NCBI GenBank assembly: GCA_030347455.1
Contig: JAQOSZ010000007.1
Coordinates: forward strand, 434,001-498,000
Origin: Kentomonas sorsogonicus
Lineage: Eukaryota > Euglenozoa > Kinetoplastea > Trypanosomatida > Trypanosomatidae
Direction of reading: 5' to 3'
Length of the DNA: 64,000 bases
In this document: positions 48,401 to 55,745 of the stretch, piece by piece
How the letters are laid out: each line of letters starts with the position of its first letter
Numbering within the stretch: the first letter of the stretch is position 1
The notes under the pieces: model-generated
Told to the model about the DNA's origin: nothing
Databases searched by the model: none
What the model saw: only the letters and a program-made list of their open reading frames with translations
Made by a program: the position numbers and the translations under genes

Positions 48401-48900
48401 TGCACACCGTCATGAGGGAGGTATTGTTGTTGATGCTGCTGATGCTGCTGTTGCGGCCTGCGGTCGGCGCGGGTGGTGGATGGATTCGAGTGGCCGTCGT
48501 CCGCGTCCACATCGTTCAGCAGTGCGCCGCCACCGTTTACATTAGTGATATTGGCATTCTCATTGTCACGGTTGGGGTCGTAGTGAGTTGGAGTGACGTC
48601 GTTGTCTGCGGGGACGCCACGAGTACTATTATTACTATTGATGCCGTCAGAACGATCAGGATTGCTCTGCAGCAAGAGGCTGAGGCGCGCCTGCGCGGCC
48701 GCCAGCTCCGCCTGCAGCGCCAGCCGCGCGTCCTCCGCATCGCGCAGCTGCCGCGTCGCCTCGGCGTACTGCCTGCCAAGGTCCTCGAGCTCCGGCACCT
48801 CCGCCGTGCCGCTCGCCTCCGCCGCCGCCGCTAGCAAGCGCTCCACGCGCTCCTCCAGGTCACTCTGCGGACTGCGCAGCGCCGCCGCCTCTTCCGCCAA
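42436..48900 (-). CDS. Main coiled-coil segment of the giant scaffold protein
   Basis: An uninterrupted frame of 2,154 codons. The first listed codon is TTG, and the reading continues from the preceding segment, so this is not the true start. It begins LAEEAAALRSPQSDLEERVE, then an early coiled-coil (LGRQYAEATRQLRDAEDARL). A linker follows with NPFATA, Asn runs and Ser-Gly dipeptides, then a second unit similar to the first (LGRQYADAQLRLARAEEARG) and about 1,500 residues of Ala, Glu, Gln, Leu and Arg heptads. The C-terminal 350 residues are Ala, Ser, Gly and Asn rich and end with FSPTPSGY. The composition suits a long rod such as a golgin or cytoskeletal tether. No motor head or kinase is present. 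Confidence 0.75.
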   Translation of the reverse strand: MAEEAAALRSPQSDLEERVERLLAAAAEASGTAEVPELEDLGRQYAEATRQLRDAEDARLALQAELAAAQARLSLLLQSNPDRSDGINSNNSTRGVPADNDVTPTHYDPNRDNENANITNVNGGGALLNDVDADDGHSNPSTTRADRRPQQQHQQHQQQYLPHDGVHNNNNNNTGGDDNESNLYAAGEVPNPFATAAGNTRGSVSSTDCGGGGVEGDGRDAAAAHTDAATASDVSVGADGNLDADHNMHSGSGANNNGDDEDDDAGVVFDDVGSGSGSGSGSGSGGSSVGTRPADTYRRATPPSANSAARRARGGGGGGEEEEEEEGGRADTPSYSESGGMAPLGRQYADAQLRLARAEEARGALEGELAAAQEQLQALAAELEEVRASYEEELARLAEEAADQLAAALDAAEAQQQQQQQHQINNNDDGNEDASAAAREAEERAAAAEAECQRLSAQLQELQEQLQELRSQHEQQQQAQEAHAQQLEEEVQRLTQELRAAELQLQQQQQQETRGGPSEEAAAALQAQLSAAQAELATARAAAETQERATQAERERCQRLAREAETLTQHTNELEALLADGAASASAALEAAQQREAALQARVGELERQAADVAEKEGDAMQRRVLELEAAARTHAAQLREAEQALQAQQRQAQHAAERAAHELEAARRQAAAELARQSEEHASEVEALAAQLTAQRQRQQGAEQQAATAATREAALQQQLKEAARQAKEAQAAAREAEAQLRDSKAECQRLQALLRTGGDGSGSAAGGSGGESSDARMHALLRRNEELERRAAAAAAQLRECQQAKDALSLDLMAATRERERGEQAQRRLEGELRQARAQMAGQREDLSARAAAQRETLQELGLAREHAAAMAAAYEDLQASTVAGARQGQLAAQAAAMLEAKSLMTAHYLEDYLAAVYGGMGAAAQAAARARRSLAARADELEREALEAMADAQQQLDELRAALTEARATEEELTETVKAQETDLEAAEAKLARVGAEVEAMRAEAAAVTQRAQDEVYAAQRAQQRTELEHADTLHQLRLLQEQLADSGRIVDRQREQYEGRLRDLAARNAELQELIDAADAARREEREREARERRDGSETLQQAQQRAEAAETRAAALEARLTHALPRLRALEEEQAQRAAELAEATQQLASLGRRHAAAESAARAQVEGLEKTQEELQAALAAATREAAVSAAALSRTRAQLESEAAARRRASERAQELEPALAGATRELQELRQRHARLAADGAAAEAEAAQALQALQQQHAELQARHRAQEEQLQRLADERRQAQADLSRAQLSAQREAQQQQRQVQQLQEQCAALEARLEAARGTLDPLQHEHEQQQRDLLGHRAEAERLAQHLRTANAHNEALNRQAAEAQAAHDEQTEKLTAALARARQELAECRDALAEAAARTEELDAALARNKAEYGRLKEEAAALRAAAEASEQAAAKERFERREMAAALQAQLAELYDDNHAKAAALQTLEQAAARQNDAVEQLRAERDVLEERHRAARAEAEAAREELAAAKEAARRERQELGRRAAAAAEAEAEAARALEQHKQKVASRLQMFEVAEAALRQEADDLRGDVRRLQDALADAAHQRQAEEAARARQQTALAAAEEELRDLRAQAAADLEEVAALRRQLQDAEGRLARERADAAAALSASAAAAAEERRQAVAALEAALGRERQAAGEARAARDTALAALEQKQARLEALEGESGGAEEERRALQYDNDRLRHELEGVAAAAARTAAEVGLPPDTGAAALLEALVGQLDSFTYAADALQAEDEQLEALRTSAANVHEMATAGLDAAFASAAAAAGGVGESASGAAATSSQPSGGLNVSPTRPAQMTSHHNTSSGSGGSGALALAADAAPGRSLSEEQRRLLSAVRQSERTVHHRCGGHLRTLAESLHTLAVAQAGEGAASSSSKTTAGAAGGGAAETAIAAASTRLRLSSVTSVLQQQLGTLERALERVLSAAAATAAHGNSSSTGASEAGAAAAAAAAAEVGGGSSPSRNYALGLVGTPRPPNNSAYANNTSNMVNNSATHDGDGSYMTNGGGGGNADGAARGLTQALRDAARAFAAAESLMMRSFHELLLPPSSASAAAAPPTSAATAAGANTTGYSNLQNNNNSTMNGSYDGNDVATAGFSPTPSGY

Positions 48901-49390
48901 CTGGTGTTGCTTGTTGTTCTTGATGTGGTGGTGACGCCTGCGCAGCTTCGGTAGCCTCCGCGGCTCGCGCCTCCGCTGTTGCCGCTGCCGCAGCCGCTGC
49001 CCGAAGCTCCTCCACCTCCGCCTCCAGCGCCATGATGCGATCTAGCGCGGCTGCCAGCTCCGCCTCTGTGTCCTCCGCCAGCGCGCCACTCTGCTCATTA
49101 TTATTATTATTACTATTATTACCATTCATGTTGTTGTGACCAACGGCAGGGAAAGTGTCGTCACCTCCGTCCACATTGAAGAAAGCTTCAGCAGCCTGAT
49201 CGTTCTGAGTGCCATCAAACCCAGCGCCGAAATCGTCCGCCACAGTGTCCGGTGCTACGCTGCGGAATGGATTCTCCTCCCCCACTCGTGGCGCGTTTGC
49301 AGCGGCATCGCCTCCATTGTCGTTGCCGGTGCTTTGGAAGGGATTGTACTCTCTCTCTCTGCCTTCCCCGTCTCCTGCTCTTGTTGATCA
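48860..49390 (-). CDS. NPF-containing linker segment of the giant scaffold protein
   Basis: A short frame bridging the repeat segment and the main rod. From about 49390 it reads GDGEGREREYNPFQSTGND, then GGDAAANAPRVGEENPFRSV and APDTVADDFGAGFDGTQND. Asn-rich sequence and a coiled-coil (LAAALDRIMALEAEVEELRA) follow. Two NPF tripeptides lie within 25 residues. The frame is entered and left at junctions that fit missing bases. Confidence 0.6.
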
Positions 49391-51306
49391 GTCTCACCCG
49401 CCATCGCAACACGAGCGGCACCGTCATTATCGTTACTATTACTATTACTACTATCATTCCTGGCAGCAGTCAGTTGATCACGCAGCCGTTGGCTCTCCTC
49501 TGTCGCGTCTCTGAGCTCGGAACGCAGTCTCTCCGCCTCCGCCCGCAGCTCCTCCAGCTCCTGCGACATTGCCTCCCACTGCTGTTGTTGTTGGGCTGCG
49601 TCAACGCCGTTAGCGTTATCACTATAAACATGATTATTATGATGATTGTCGGCGTCGTGATACTGCTCCTGCCCCGCTTGCGGCGGCACCGCTTGTGGGG
49701 GCGCGGCTCCGAACGCGGCGAAGTCCACGTCATCCTGATCGTCACTCCACCCGTCAACGCCCGCGCCGCCCTCGTTGAAGCCCCCAGCGGCGCCAGCGGC
49801 AGCGGGCGACGTAAAGAAGGCTGCGTCGTCGCCGGTGCCAAAGTCATTATTACCATTGGTGATACTACTGTTGTTGTTGTTGTTGTTATTGTTGTTGTTG
49901 AGGGTAGGAGAATCATGTCCGAATGCAGTGGCGAAAGGGTTTGAAGGGTCGGCAGTGGTTGCTGATGCTGCTGCTGCGCCGCCAGCGGTTGTTACAGGAG
50001 TCACGAGGCTTTCCTCGGGGTTTTCGAGCTGCGCCTTGCCAGCGGCAGCAGAGGCGGCATCAGCGGCAGCGGCAGCCTCAGCCTCAGCCTGAGCCTGAGC
50101 CTCCCGCAGCTGCTGGTCGCGATGCTGAAGCTCCGCCTGCGCGAGCTCCAGCTCGTTCTGCAGGCGCGCCGCCTCCTGCGCCGCGTGCTCCGTCGCCTGC
50201 CGCAGCTCCTCTTGCGCCGCCGCCACCGCACTCTCCAGCTCCGCAATGCGCGCCTGCGCGGCCTCGTAGGCGGCGGGGTCCACCGCGGCGGCGGGGGCGG
50301 CGCTCGCACCCTGCTGGTCGAAACCTGTCGGCTGGCCCGTAAACGGGTCCAGAGAAGGGTTGAACAGATCCTCCGCCGCCTCGTCCGTCGCCGCGCCAAA
50401 AGCAGCCGCGTCCGCGTCCATGTCGCCAGCGACGGCGGGCGAGGCAAAGGGATTGCTAGGGTCCGCGGCGGGAGCCTGCGTCTCTGACTGTGACTGCTGC
50501 TCTTGCTGCTGCTGCGCGGGGTCGTGGTAGGGATGGGAAGCGTTCTGGCTCCCCTGCTCTGCCTTGGCAGCGGCAGCAGCGGCAGCGGCAGCGGCAGCCT
50601 GAGCCTCCTGCAACTGCAGATCGCGATGCTGAAGCTCTGCCTGCGCCAATTCGAGATCGTTGTGTAGGCGCGCCGCCTCCTGCGCCGCGTGCTCCGTTGC
50701 CTGCCGCAGCTCCTCCTGCGCCGCCGCCACCGCGCCCTCCAGTTCCCGCCGCTGGTACTCCGCCTGCGAGCAGCTGTCCTCCAGCTCCGCGATGCGCGCC
50801 TGCGCGGCCTCGTAGGCGGCGGGGTCCACCGCAGGGGCGGAGGCGGCAGCGGCGGTCGCAGCCGCCAGCTCGCCCTTGAGGGCCTCACACTCCCTCTCTA
50901 GCGCCTCGCGGCCGCGGCGCTGCTCCTCCACCTCCGCGCGCGCGGCCCCGGCCGCTGCCTCCGCCGCCGCCAGTGATTCGCGCAGCTGCTGCACCTCCGC
51001 CGCGCGCGCCGCCTCCTGAGCCTGCAGCTGTCCGCGCAGCTCCTCGCACTCGGCGCGCGCGCGGGCCAGCTCCTGCCTGACCGCCTCCGCCTCGCCCGAC
51101 GCCTGCGCCTGCGCCTGCGCCTGCTGCTGCTGCTTCTCCACCAGGCTGCTCTGCAGCTGCTGCAGGTGCTGCTGCGCGGCGTCGCGCTCGCCACGCACGC
51201 GCTCGAAGGCCTCCTGCTGCTGCGCCCACAGGCCCTTGTTGGCCTCTTCACACTGCTGCATGTGGGCGTTGAAGTCCGCGATGAGTTTCGCGCGCGCCGC
51301 GTCCAT
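49255..51306 (-). CDS. Repeat and coiled-coil segment of the giant scaffold protein
   Basis: About 640 sense codons. The frame is open upstream of ATG 51306 (ASGEKTYTQAE), so that ATG is probably internal. A charged coiled-coil (1-155) is followed by two similar units, each VDPAAYEAAQARIAELE, AVAAAQEELRQATEHAAQEA, a coiled-coil and DPSNPFA. Between them is the acidic linker NPSLDPFTGQPTGFDQQGAS. A second linker has an Asn run and FGAAPPQAVPPQAGQEQYHD. NPF tripeptides are ligands of EH domains and DPF of adaptor appendages in clathrin-mediated endocytosis. No EH domain is visible here. The sense frame leaves this one near 49380. Confidence 0.7.
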   Translation of the reverse strand: MDAARAKLIADFNAHMQQCEEANKGLWAQQQEAFERVRGERDAAQQHLQQLQSSLVEKQQQQAQAQAQASGEAEAVRQELARARAECEELRGQLQAQEAARAAEVQQLRESLAAAEAAAGAARAEVEEQRRGREALERECEALKGELAAATAAAASAPAVDPAAYEAAQARIAELEDSCSQAEYQRRELEGAVAAAQEELRQATEHAAQEAARLHNDLELAQAELQHRDLQLQEAQAAAAAAAAAAAKAEQGSQNASHPYHDPAQQQQEQQSQSETQAPAADPSNPFASPAVAGDMDADAAAFGAATDEAAEDLFNPSLDPFTGQPTGFDQQGASAAPAAAVDPAAYEAAQARIAELESAVAAAQEELRQATEHAAQEAARLQNELELAQAELQHRDQQLREAQAQAEAEAAAAADAASAAAGKAQLENPEESLVTPVTTAGGAAAASATTADPSNPFATAFGHDSPTLNNNNNNNNNNSSITNGNNDFGTGDDAAFFTSPAAAGAAGGFNEGGAGVDGWSDDQDDVDFAAFGAAPPQAVPPQAGQEQYHDADNHHNNHVYSDNANGVDAAQQQQQWEAMSQELEELRAEAERLRSELRDATEESQRLRDQLTAARNDSSNSNSNDNDGAARVAMAGETDQQEQETGKAERESTIPSKAPATTMEAMPLQTRHEWGRRIHSAA
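49921..50835 (-). repeat. Two-unit internal repeat coding coiled-coil plus NPF
   Basis: Unit 1 (about 50835-50431) and unit 2 (about 50295-49921) encode nearly the same order: VDPAAYEAAQARIAELE, QEELRQATEHAAQEAARL, ELAQAELQHRD and DPSNPFA. Unit 1 has an extra SCSQAEYQRRELEG. The DNA is similar but not identical, so the duplication is not recent. Confidence 0.8.
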
Positions 51307-51590
51307 CTCCGCCTGCGTGTACGTCTTCTCACCTGAAGCATGCTGCAGCTGCCGCCGCTACCGGTGAGGCGTCGCTGGCCAGTGGTGGTGGTGCTGCTGC
51401 CGCTGCTGCTGTTGGTGGTTGCGGAGTGGCGGACGGTGCTGCTGTTGCTGCTGCTGCTGCTGGCGCATGGCCACTACCTGTGACTGGAGCGCGCTAAGCT
51501 CTCTCTGCTGATGAGCCGCCGCCGTCGCCGGAGAGTGAGAAGGATGCATCGCCACGTGGGCATCGCCATCGTCGGGAAAGGCCTTGCTCA
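51307..51590 (-). CDS. Short linker segments of the giant scaffold protein
   Basis: In frame with a GTG near 51591 the DNA reads QFNVSKAFPDDGDAHVAMHP, QQQRELSALQSQVVAMRQQQ and a His/Gln-rich stretch, then reaches a stop at 51358. Neighbouring frames read SDASPVAAAAAA and then ASGEKTYTQAE, which lead naturally into the next segment. Three missing bases within 60 nt would explain this. Confidence 0.45.
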
Positions 51591-52265
51591 CATTGAACTG
51601 CTGTTGTTGTGTTGTTGTTGTTGTTGCTGTTGTTGCTGTTCCTCGCGGCGGGCGCGGGCAACGAGGGAGTGGACCAACTCGGGCTCGAGTCCAAGCTCCG
51701 CATTGGCACCGCCAGCGCCAGCAGCGTGTGTGTGGCTGCGCGGGGTAGTAGTAGTGGCCGCGGCCCCGGCGGCCCCGGAGGCGGTCGGGGGAGAGGCGGA
51801 GAGGGCCGAGTGGGAGCGGGGCGGGCTGCCCCGCAGGCGCTGCTGCTGCTGCTCCAGGAGGGCAGAGCCGCGCTGCTGCAGACGCTCCAGCTCCTCCGGC
51901 GGGTACTGCTGTTCCACCGACACGGGCGAGCGCTGACGCTCCGCCAGCAACTGCCGCCCGCGCGCCGCCAGCCGCTCCTCCTCGTCCGCGTCCACCAGCA
52001 TCGCATGATCATTCACGCTAGTCGTATTCTTGGCATCATTGCTACCGTATGGCAGAGGACCCGCACCGGTATTCTCATACGGGTGTCCTTGTTGCGCTTG
52101 TTGAGGCTGGAGCCGCCGCCGCTGCGGATCGTCCCACTGATACGGTGGATACTCTTCCTGATGTTGTTGTTGTTGTTGTTGGGGCGGTGGTTGGAAAGAG
52201 GGCACTCCGCCGTATAACTCTCCTGCCGCCGCCGCCGCCGCTGCTGATTGATCGTCCTGCAGCAT
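51588..52265 (-). CDS. N-terminal segment of the giant scaffold protein
   Basis: The true start of the giant coiled-coil gene at a clear ATG next to an A/T-rich spacer. It begins MLQDDQSAAAAAAAGELYGG, has Gln/Pro-rich sequence, LVDADEEERLAARGRQLLAE and PPEELERLQQRGSALLEQQQ, which are short helices, and ends in a Gln run. The frame stops within the Gln/Asn codons, where the sense reading goes on in another frame. Confidence 0.65.
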   Translation of the reverse strand: MLQDDQSAAAAAAAGELYGGVPSFQPPPQQQQQQHQEEYPPYQWDDPQRRRLQPQQAQQGHPYENTGAGPLPYGSNDAKNTTSVNDHAMLVDADEEERLAARGRQLLAERQRSPVSVEQQYPPEELERLQQRGSALLEQQQQRLRGSPPRSHSALSASPPTASGAAGAAATTTTPRSHTHAAGAGGANAELGLEPELVHSLVARARREEQQQQQQQQQHNNSSSM

Positions 52266-53259
52266 GCTGTGTGGGCCCTTTTTTTTTTCTTTTTCGTGTG
52301 TGTTTTTGTGTGTATGTGTATGTGCTTGTTTGTTCGGTAGATGTCGAGCTTGGCTGTTTGGATGTTTGTGTGAAATAAGTTATTATTATCGATAATGATA
52401 GGAAGCTGAGGTTTTATTTATTTGTATACAAAAGGTTCGTCTGCGTTTGTGCGTGCGAACTCTTTTAGAAAAAAAGTTATACAGGCAACACTTAGGCAAG
52501 TGTTTCACAGTTAATAAACCGAGGGTCAGATATTCCTAACACGTTTCTTTCGTTTGCTTGTTTGCTCTTTGTATGTGAGCGTGTGTTTGTTCGAAAGACG
52601 TTTGTAACTATACAGGTTTGTTCTACTGAGGAAAAAAAGAGGAGGAAGGGGAAAAAATAAAAGAAGCGAGCAGCGGAGGTGAGAGTGAGTAAGAGCGACG
52701 GCGAGGCAGATGGACAATACAAACACAGACATACAAAAAAAAAAAAAACAGCGAATCATGAATCGAACGAGTAAATCCATGGAGGAGGGGGGAAGCCAAC
52801 AGTTTACACGGCGCGAAAATACACGAAGACCAGATACTTTCCGTCAGGGGTGTAGTAAAGAAAAACAATAAACATAGAGAGCTATTGGAGAGTGAATCAT
52901 TCATTAGAGCAGTAAAAAAAAAAGTCAAGGAACAGTTTCTTTTTGTGTTTTTCTTTTTTGAGCAGAAAAATAATCAATTGTGGTGCAAACGATGTAGAGA
53001 GAAATAAATGCACATAAAAGTAAAACAAAGAGCAAAAGGTAGAGAGAGGAAGAAAAAAAAAGAGAAAACAATTTTTGTGCGCGCGCCGCGGATTGCAAGA
53101 ATACAAACGCAATTTTTTCTCTTCCTGGTGCTATGTGACACGCATGATTCACCCCAAAACACACAAAGAGAGAAAACGCCAGAATCCTTCCCAGCGGCCG
53201 TCTTTGTCTCTGCCACCAAGAGTGTGTCGTTGGTGTCAGTTTCGCCACCGCGCGGTTTG
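52266..53259. other. Intergenic region, 1.0 kb
   Basis: An A/T-rich spacer with a purine tract near 52628-52670 (pyrimidine on the transcript), long A runs near 52735-52748 and small open frames without protein character. The exact end of the upstream gene is unsure: a frame running past 53260 reads hydrophobic sequence to about 53150. Confidence 0.55.
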
Positions 53260-54452
53260 TTACCCAAGTGGAGCGGCGGCGCTGCCGCCCTCTCCGTCAC
53301 CCTCTTTGTCGCGGCTGCCGCTGCGATTTTGACTGTTGTCGTTGTTGGTGTTGTTAGTGGTGTTATCGTTATCGTTGCTTCCCCGGTGTGTATAGCTTGC
53401 GCTGTTGGCACTATTCCTATTACCAGTCGTATCGCCTCCACCAAAGGCGGCGGCGGCGCAGGAGGCAGAGGCCGCGGGGGAGGAGGCCGAAGAGGAGGAG
53501 AAGAGGATGGCGGCGGAGGCGGCGAGGTAGCGGCGGGCGCCGTCCCACACCCACCGCGCCAGCGCGAGCAGCGCGCGGCGGCACGCGTGCAGGAGGCGGC
53601 GCACCAGTGGGTGGCGCGCGATGGCGGCGAGCATCACCGTGGCGGGCGCGGGCGTCGCCCCCGGGCCCGCGGCCCCCGACGCGCTGCCGGCGTTGCCCCA
53701 CGAGAAGAAGAGACCCAGCCCCCGCCGCCGCTGAAGAAAGAGTAATCGCTAAACCCGAAGCGGCTCTTGTTTTTCCTGTTTTTGTTCCTTTTCCGCTCCG
53801 CCGCGCGCAGCCGGCGAAGACGCTGGTCGTGGTGGAAGCGGTGGTAGCGCCGCACGTACTGCTGGTACTGCGCGCGCCGCTTCGCCTCCGCCGCCGCGGC
53901 CTCCCGCGCGTGCCGCCTGCAGAGGTGGTGGTCGTGGTGCCGCCCGGGGTGCCCGCCCGCCGCCGCTACGGCACTGCCGCTGCCTCCTCCGCCACCACCA
54001 ACACCGGCATCGGCGGCGGTGGTGGCGGCCATCATTCTGTTGTGGTGGTGCTGCTGCTGCTGCTGGTAGTGGTGGTATGCCGTGTCGTGAGGCTCCACCG
54101 GCCCCCGCTGTGGCGCGGGTCGGGGCTGCCCAGGTGTGCGTCCCGCGCGCGGGGCATGCTCAGCGGCAGCACGGCGCAGCAGGAGGGGGAGGAGGGGGGA
54201 GGACTCTCCGCGCCTCCGCCGCCCTCTCCACCCTCAGCGAGACTGCTGTTGTTGTTTGTTGTTGCTCATATGATTGACGTCGATGGTGATCGTGTCGTCA
54301 CCGTCGGCAGCTGCTGCTGTTGCCGTTGCCGCTGCCGTTGTTGCTGCACGTTGGAGCGGAGGCGGGAGGCGGAGGTGGGCGGGGACGGTGAAGAGAGTGA
54401 CGAGACCTCCGGCCGCAGCACACCCGACGCAGTGACAGATGCCCGCCGCCAC
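53260..54452 (-). CDS. C-terminal segments in changing frames
   Basis: It includes His/Gln-rich sequence and a basic helical island, EAKRRAQYQQYVRRYHRFHH followed by DQRLRRLRAAERKRNKNRKN, then SRFGFSDYSFFSGGGG near 53890-53710. In another frame comes MLAAIARHPLVRRLLHACRR with ALLALARWVWDGARRYLAAS near 53630-53510. The latter is amphipathic and could associate with a membrane. The end of the protein is not certain. Confidence 0.4.
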
Positions 54453-54607
54453 TCCCGTCCCTTCCGTCTCCTCCGTCTACTCCTCCTGATGCTATCGTTG
54501 GTGTTACCGTCGCTGCTGTCGCCTCGTGCTGCACCTCACCATTGTCGCACGTGTCTATCGTTATCGTTACTATGCTGTTATGATGAAGATTCTTAAGTTG
54601 GCTGTCA

Positions 54608-55422
54608 TCATTCTGGCTGGCTGCTAGCGTTGGGGTGGTTATCGCTGGTGGTGGAGCTGTACTTGTCATTATGACTATTATTATTATTACTACTAGTGTT
54701 GGCATTATGGTTAGCGTTCTGCCCCGCCGCGTCGCCCGCTCTGCTGTTGGCGCTCGCCGTGCTGAAGTGGCTGCCGCGGTGCAGAGCGCGACGGCTGGAG
54801 GCGCTGCTGCGGACGCTCTGCAGCACGCGGTCGTCGACCCTCTTGAAGCTCTGAAGTACCTCCAGCAGCTCGTCCTCCACCGCCGCGCCGCGCGGCGTCC
54901 CCTTCTTCCTCCCCGCCTTCACCGCTGCCGCCATCGTTCTCGCTGCAGAGTGTCTGGGGTTGGCGCGGCTCTTGTTGCGGCTGTTGCTCTTGTTGTTGTT
55001 GTTGTTCCTGATTATCGCGAGTCATCCCACGGCAGCAGTGTGGTCGCGCATCGTCCCTGCGTGGCTTTTTTGAATCCTGTTCGTGCTCTTCTCCTCCCTC
55101 GTTCTCTTTCTCCGCGCTTCGCCCCTTCCTCAACCCTCTCTTCTTTCTCTCCTTTCTGCTCCTCATCCTCCTCTTCCTCACCCTCGCTGTAGGAGGTGTA
55201 GGACGAGCAGCAGGAGCAGTCCGCGGGAAGGCGCTGCGAGCGGGTCCACCAGCACCGCGACGGCAGAGGCGGCGGCGGCGCCGAGCCAACTGCGGCTCGC
55301 ATCGTTGCTGTTGTTGTTGCTGCTCTCATTCGCGTTGGTGGCGTGCGTGTGTGTTTGTTGCGATAATAATAATCATGGTGGTGATCGGTGTCGCTAGTGG
55401 CTGAGGTGTCATGGTCGTACAT
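54608..55422 (-). CDS. Later segments in changing frames
   Basis: Successive frames give DHDTSATSDTDHHHDYYYRN near 55400, SCCSSYTSYSEGEEEEDEEQ near 55200 and a Gln-rich part near 54990. A helical piece, AVEDELLEVLQSFKRVDDRV with LQSVRSSASSRRALHRGSHF, lies near 54880-54770, and an Asn/Ser-rich stretch follows. The helical piece is the best candidate for a folded element. Frame assignment between 55300 and 54940 is uncertain. Confidence 0.4.
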
Positions 55423-55745
55423 GCCGAGGTCGGTCTGTACACGTCGTGGTGCGTGCTGTGGTGGTGGTGGTGGTCGTCGTCGTCGCCATCGCGCTCAATG
55501 TCGTAGTCACAGTCCGTGTAGGCCGCCGCGTCGTCGTCGCCGTAGTAATCGTCGTCCTCGGAAAAGGGCACAAAATCTTCATACTCCATAAATGTCGCAA
55601 AGTATCGCGCCTCGGCGGAGTTGACGCTGTCCGCACTATCATCATGATCATCACCATCGTACTCTCCAGCATAATTCATACCACTACTCTTACCATTATT
55701 CCCGCCAGCGGTTTTGTTCGTGCCACTCCTGCCGCGTGTGCGCAC
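55326..55745 (-). CDS. Acidic aromatic segment
   Basis: It contains MNYAGEYDGDDHDDSADSVN and EARYFATFMEYEDFVPFSED with DDDYYGDDDAAAYTDCDYDI, a strongly acidic, aromatic-rich island, then a His run. The frame continues from the previous segment after a change within a run of CTG codons. No family is recognised. Confidence 0.5.
   Translation of the reverse strand: MRTRGRSGTNKTAGGNNGKSSGMNYAGEYDGDDHDDSADSVNSAEARYFATFMEYEDFVPFSEDDDYYGDDDAAAYTDCDYDIERDGDDDDHHHHHSTHHDVYRPTSACTTMTPQPLATPITTMIIIIATNTHARHQRE

Larger units (their letters stand above)
42436..52265 (-). other. 9.8 kb span of one giant coiled-coil gene with NPF/DPF motifs
   Basis: The span starts at ATG 52265 and ends at the stop at 42436, without an internal spacer, enough for about 3,270 codons. 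The open frames are 52265-51588, 51590-51307 (further switches), 51306 to about 49380, about 49390-48890, and 48900-42436. At about 49380 an extra G in a G run would join QEQETG to EGREREYNPFQST. At about 48890 two missing bases would join a Gln run to HQLAEEAAALRSP. The predicted protein has a Gln/Pro-rich head, two repeat units, at least five NPF tripeptides (near 50451, 49944, 49330, 49266 and 48320) and one DPF, then an almost continuous 1,500-residue coiled-coil. I infer a scaffold or tether, possibly endocytic. Confidence 0.65.

Noticed and set aside
45421-48834. A 1,137-codon plus-strand open frame opposite the coiled-coil gene
   Set aside because: Its product is almost only Arg, Leu, Gln and Ala, the mirror of the GC-rich third codon positions of the minus-strand coiled-coil; no domain and no start context.
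49255-49400. Classical programmed -1 ribosomal frameshifting
   Set aside because: The direction fits -1, but the junction sequences do not show the X-XXY-YYZ slippery heptamer and there are far too many of them; kept only as a remote possibility.
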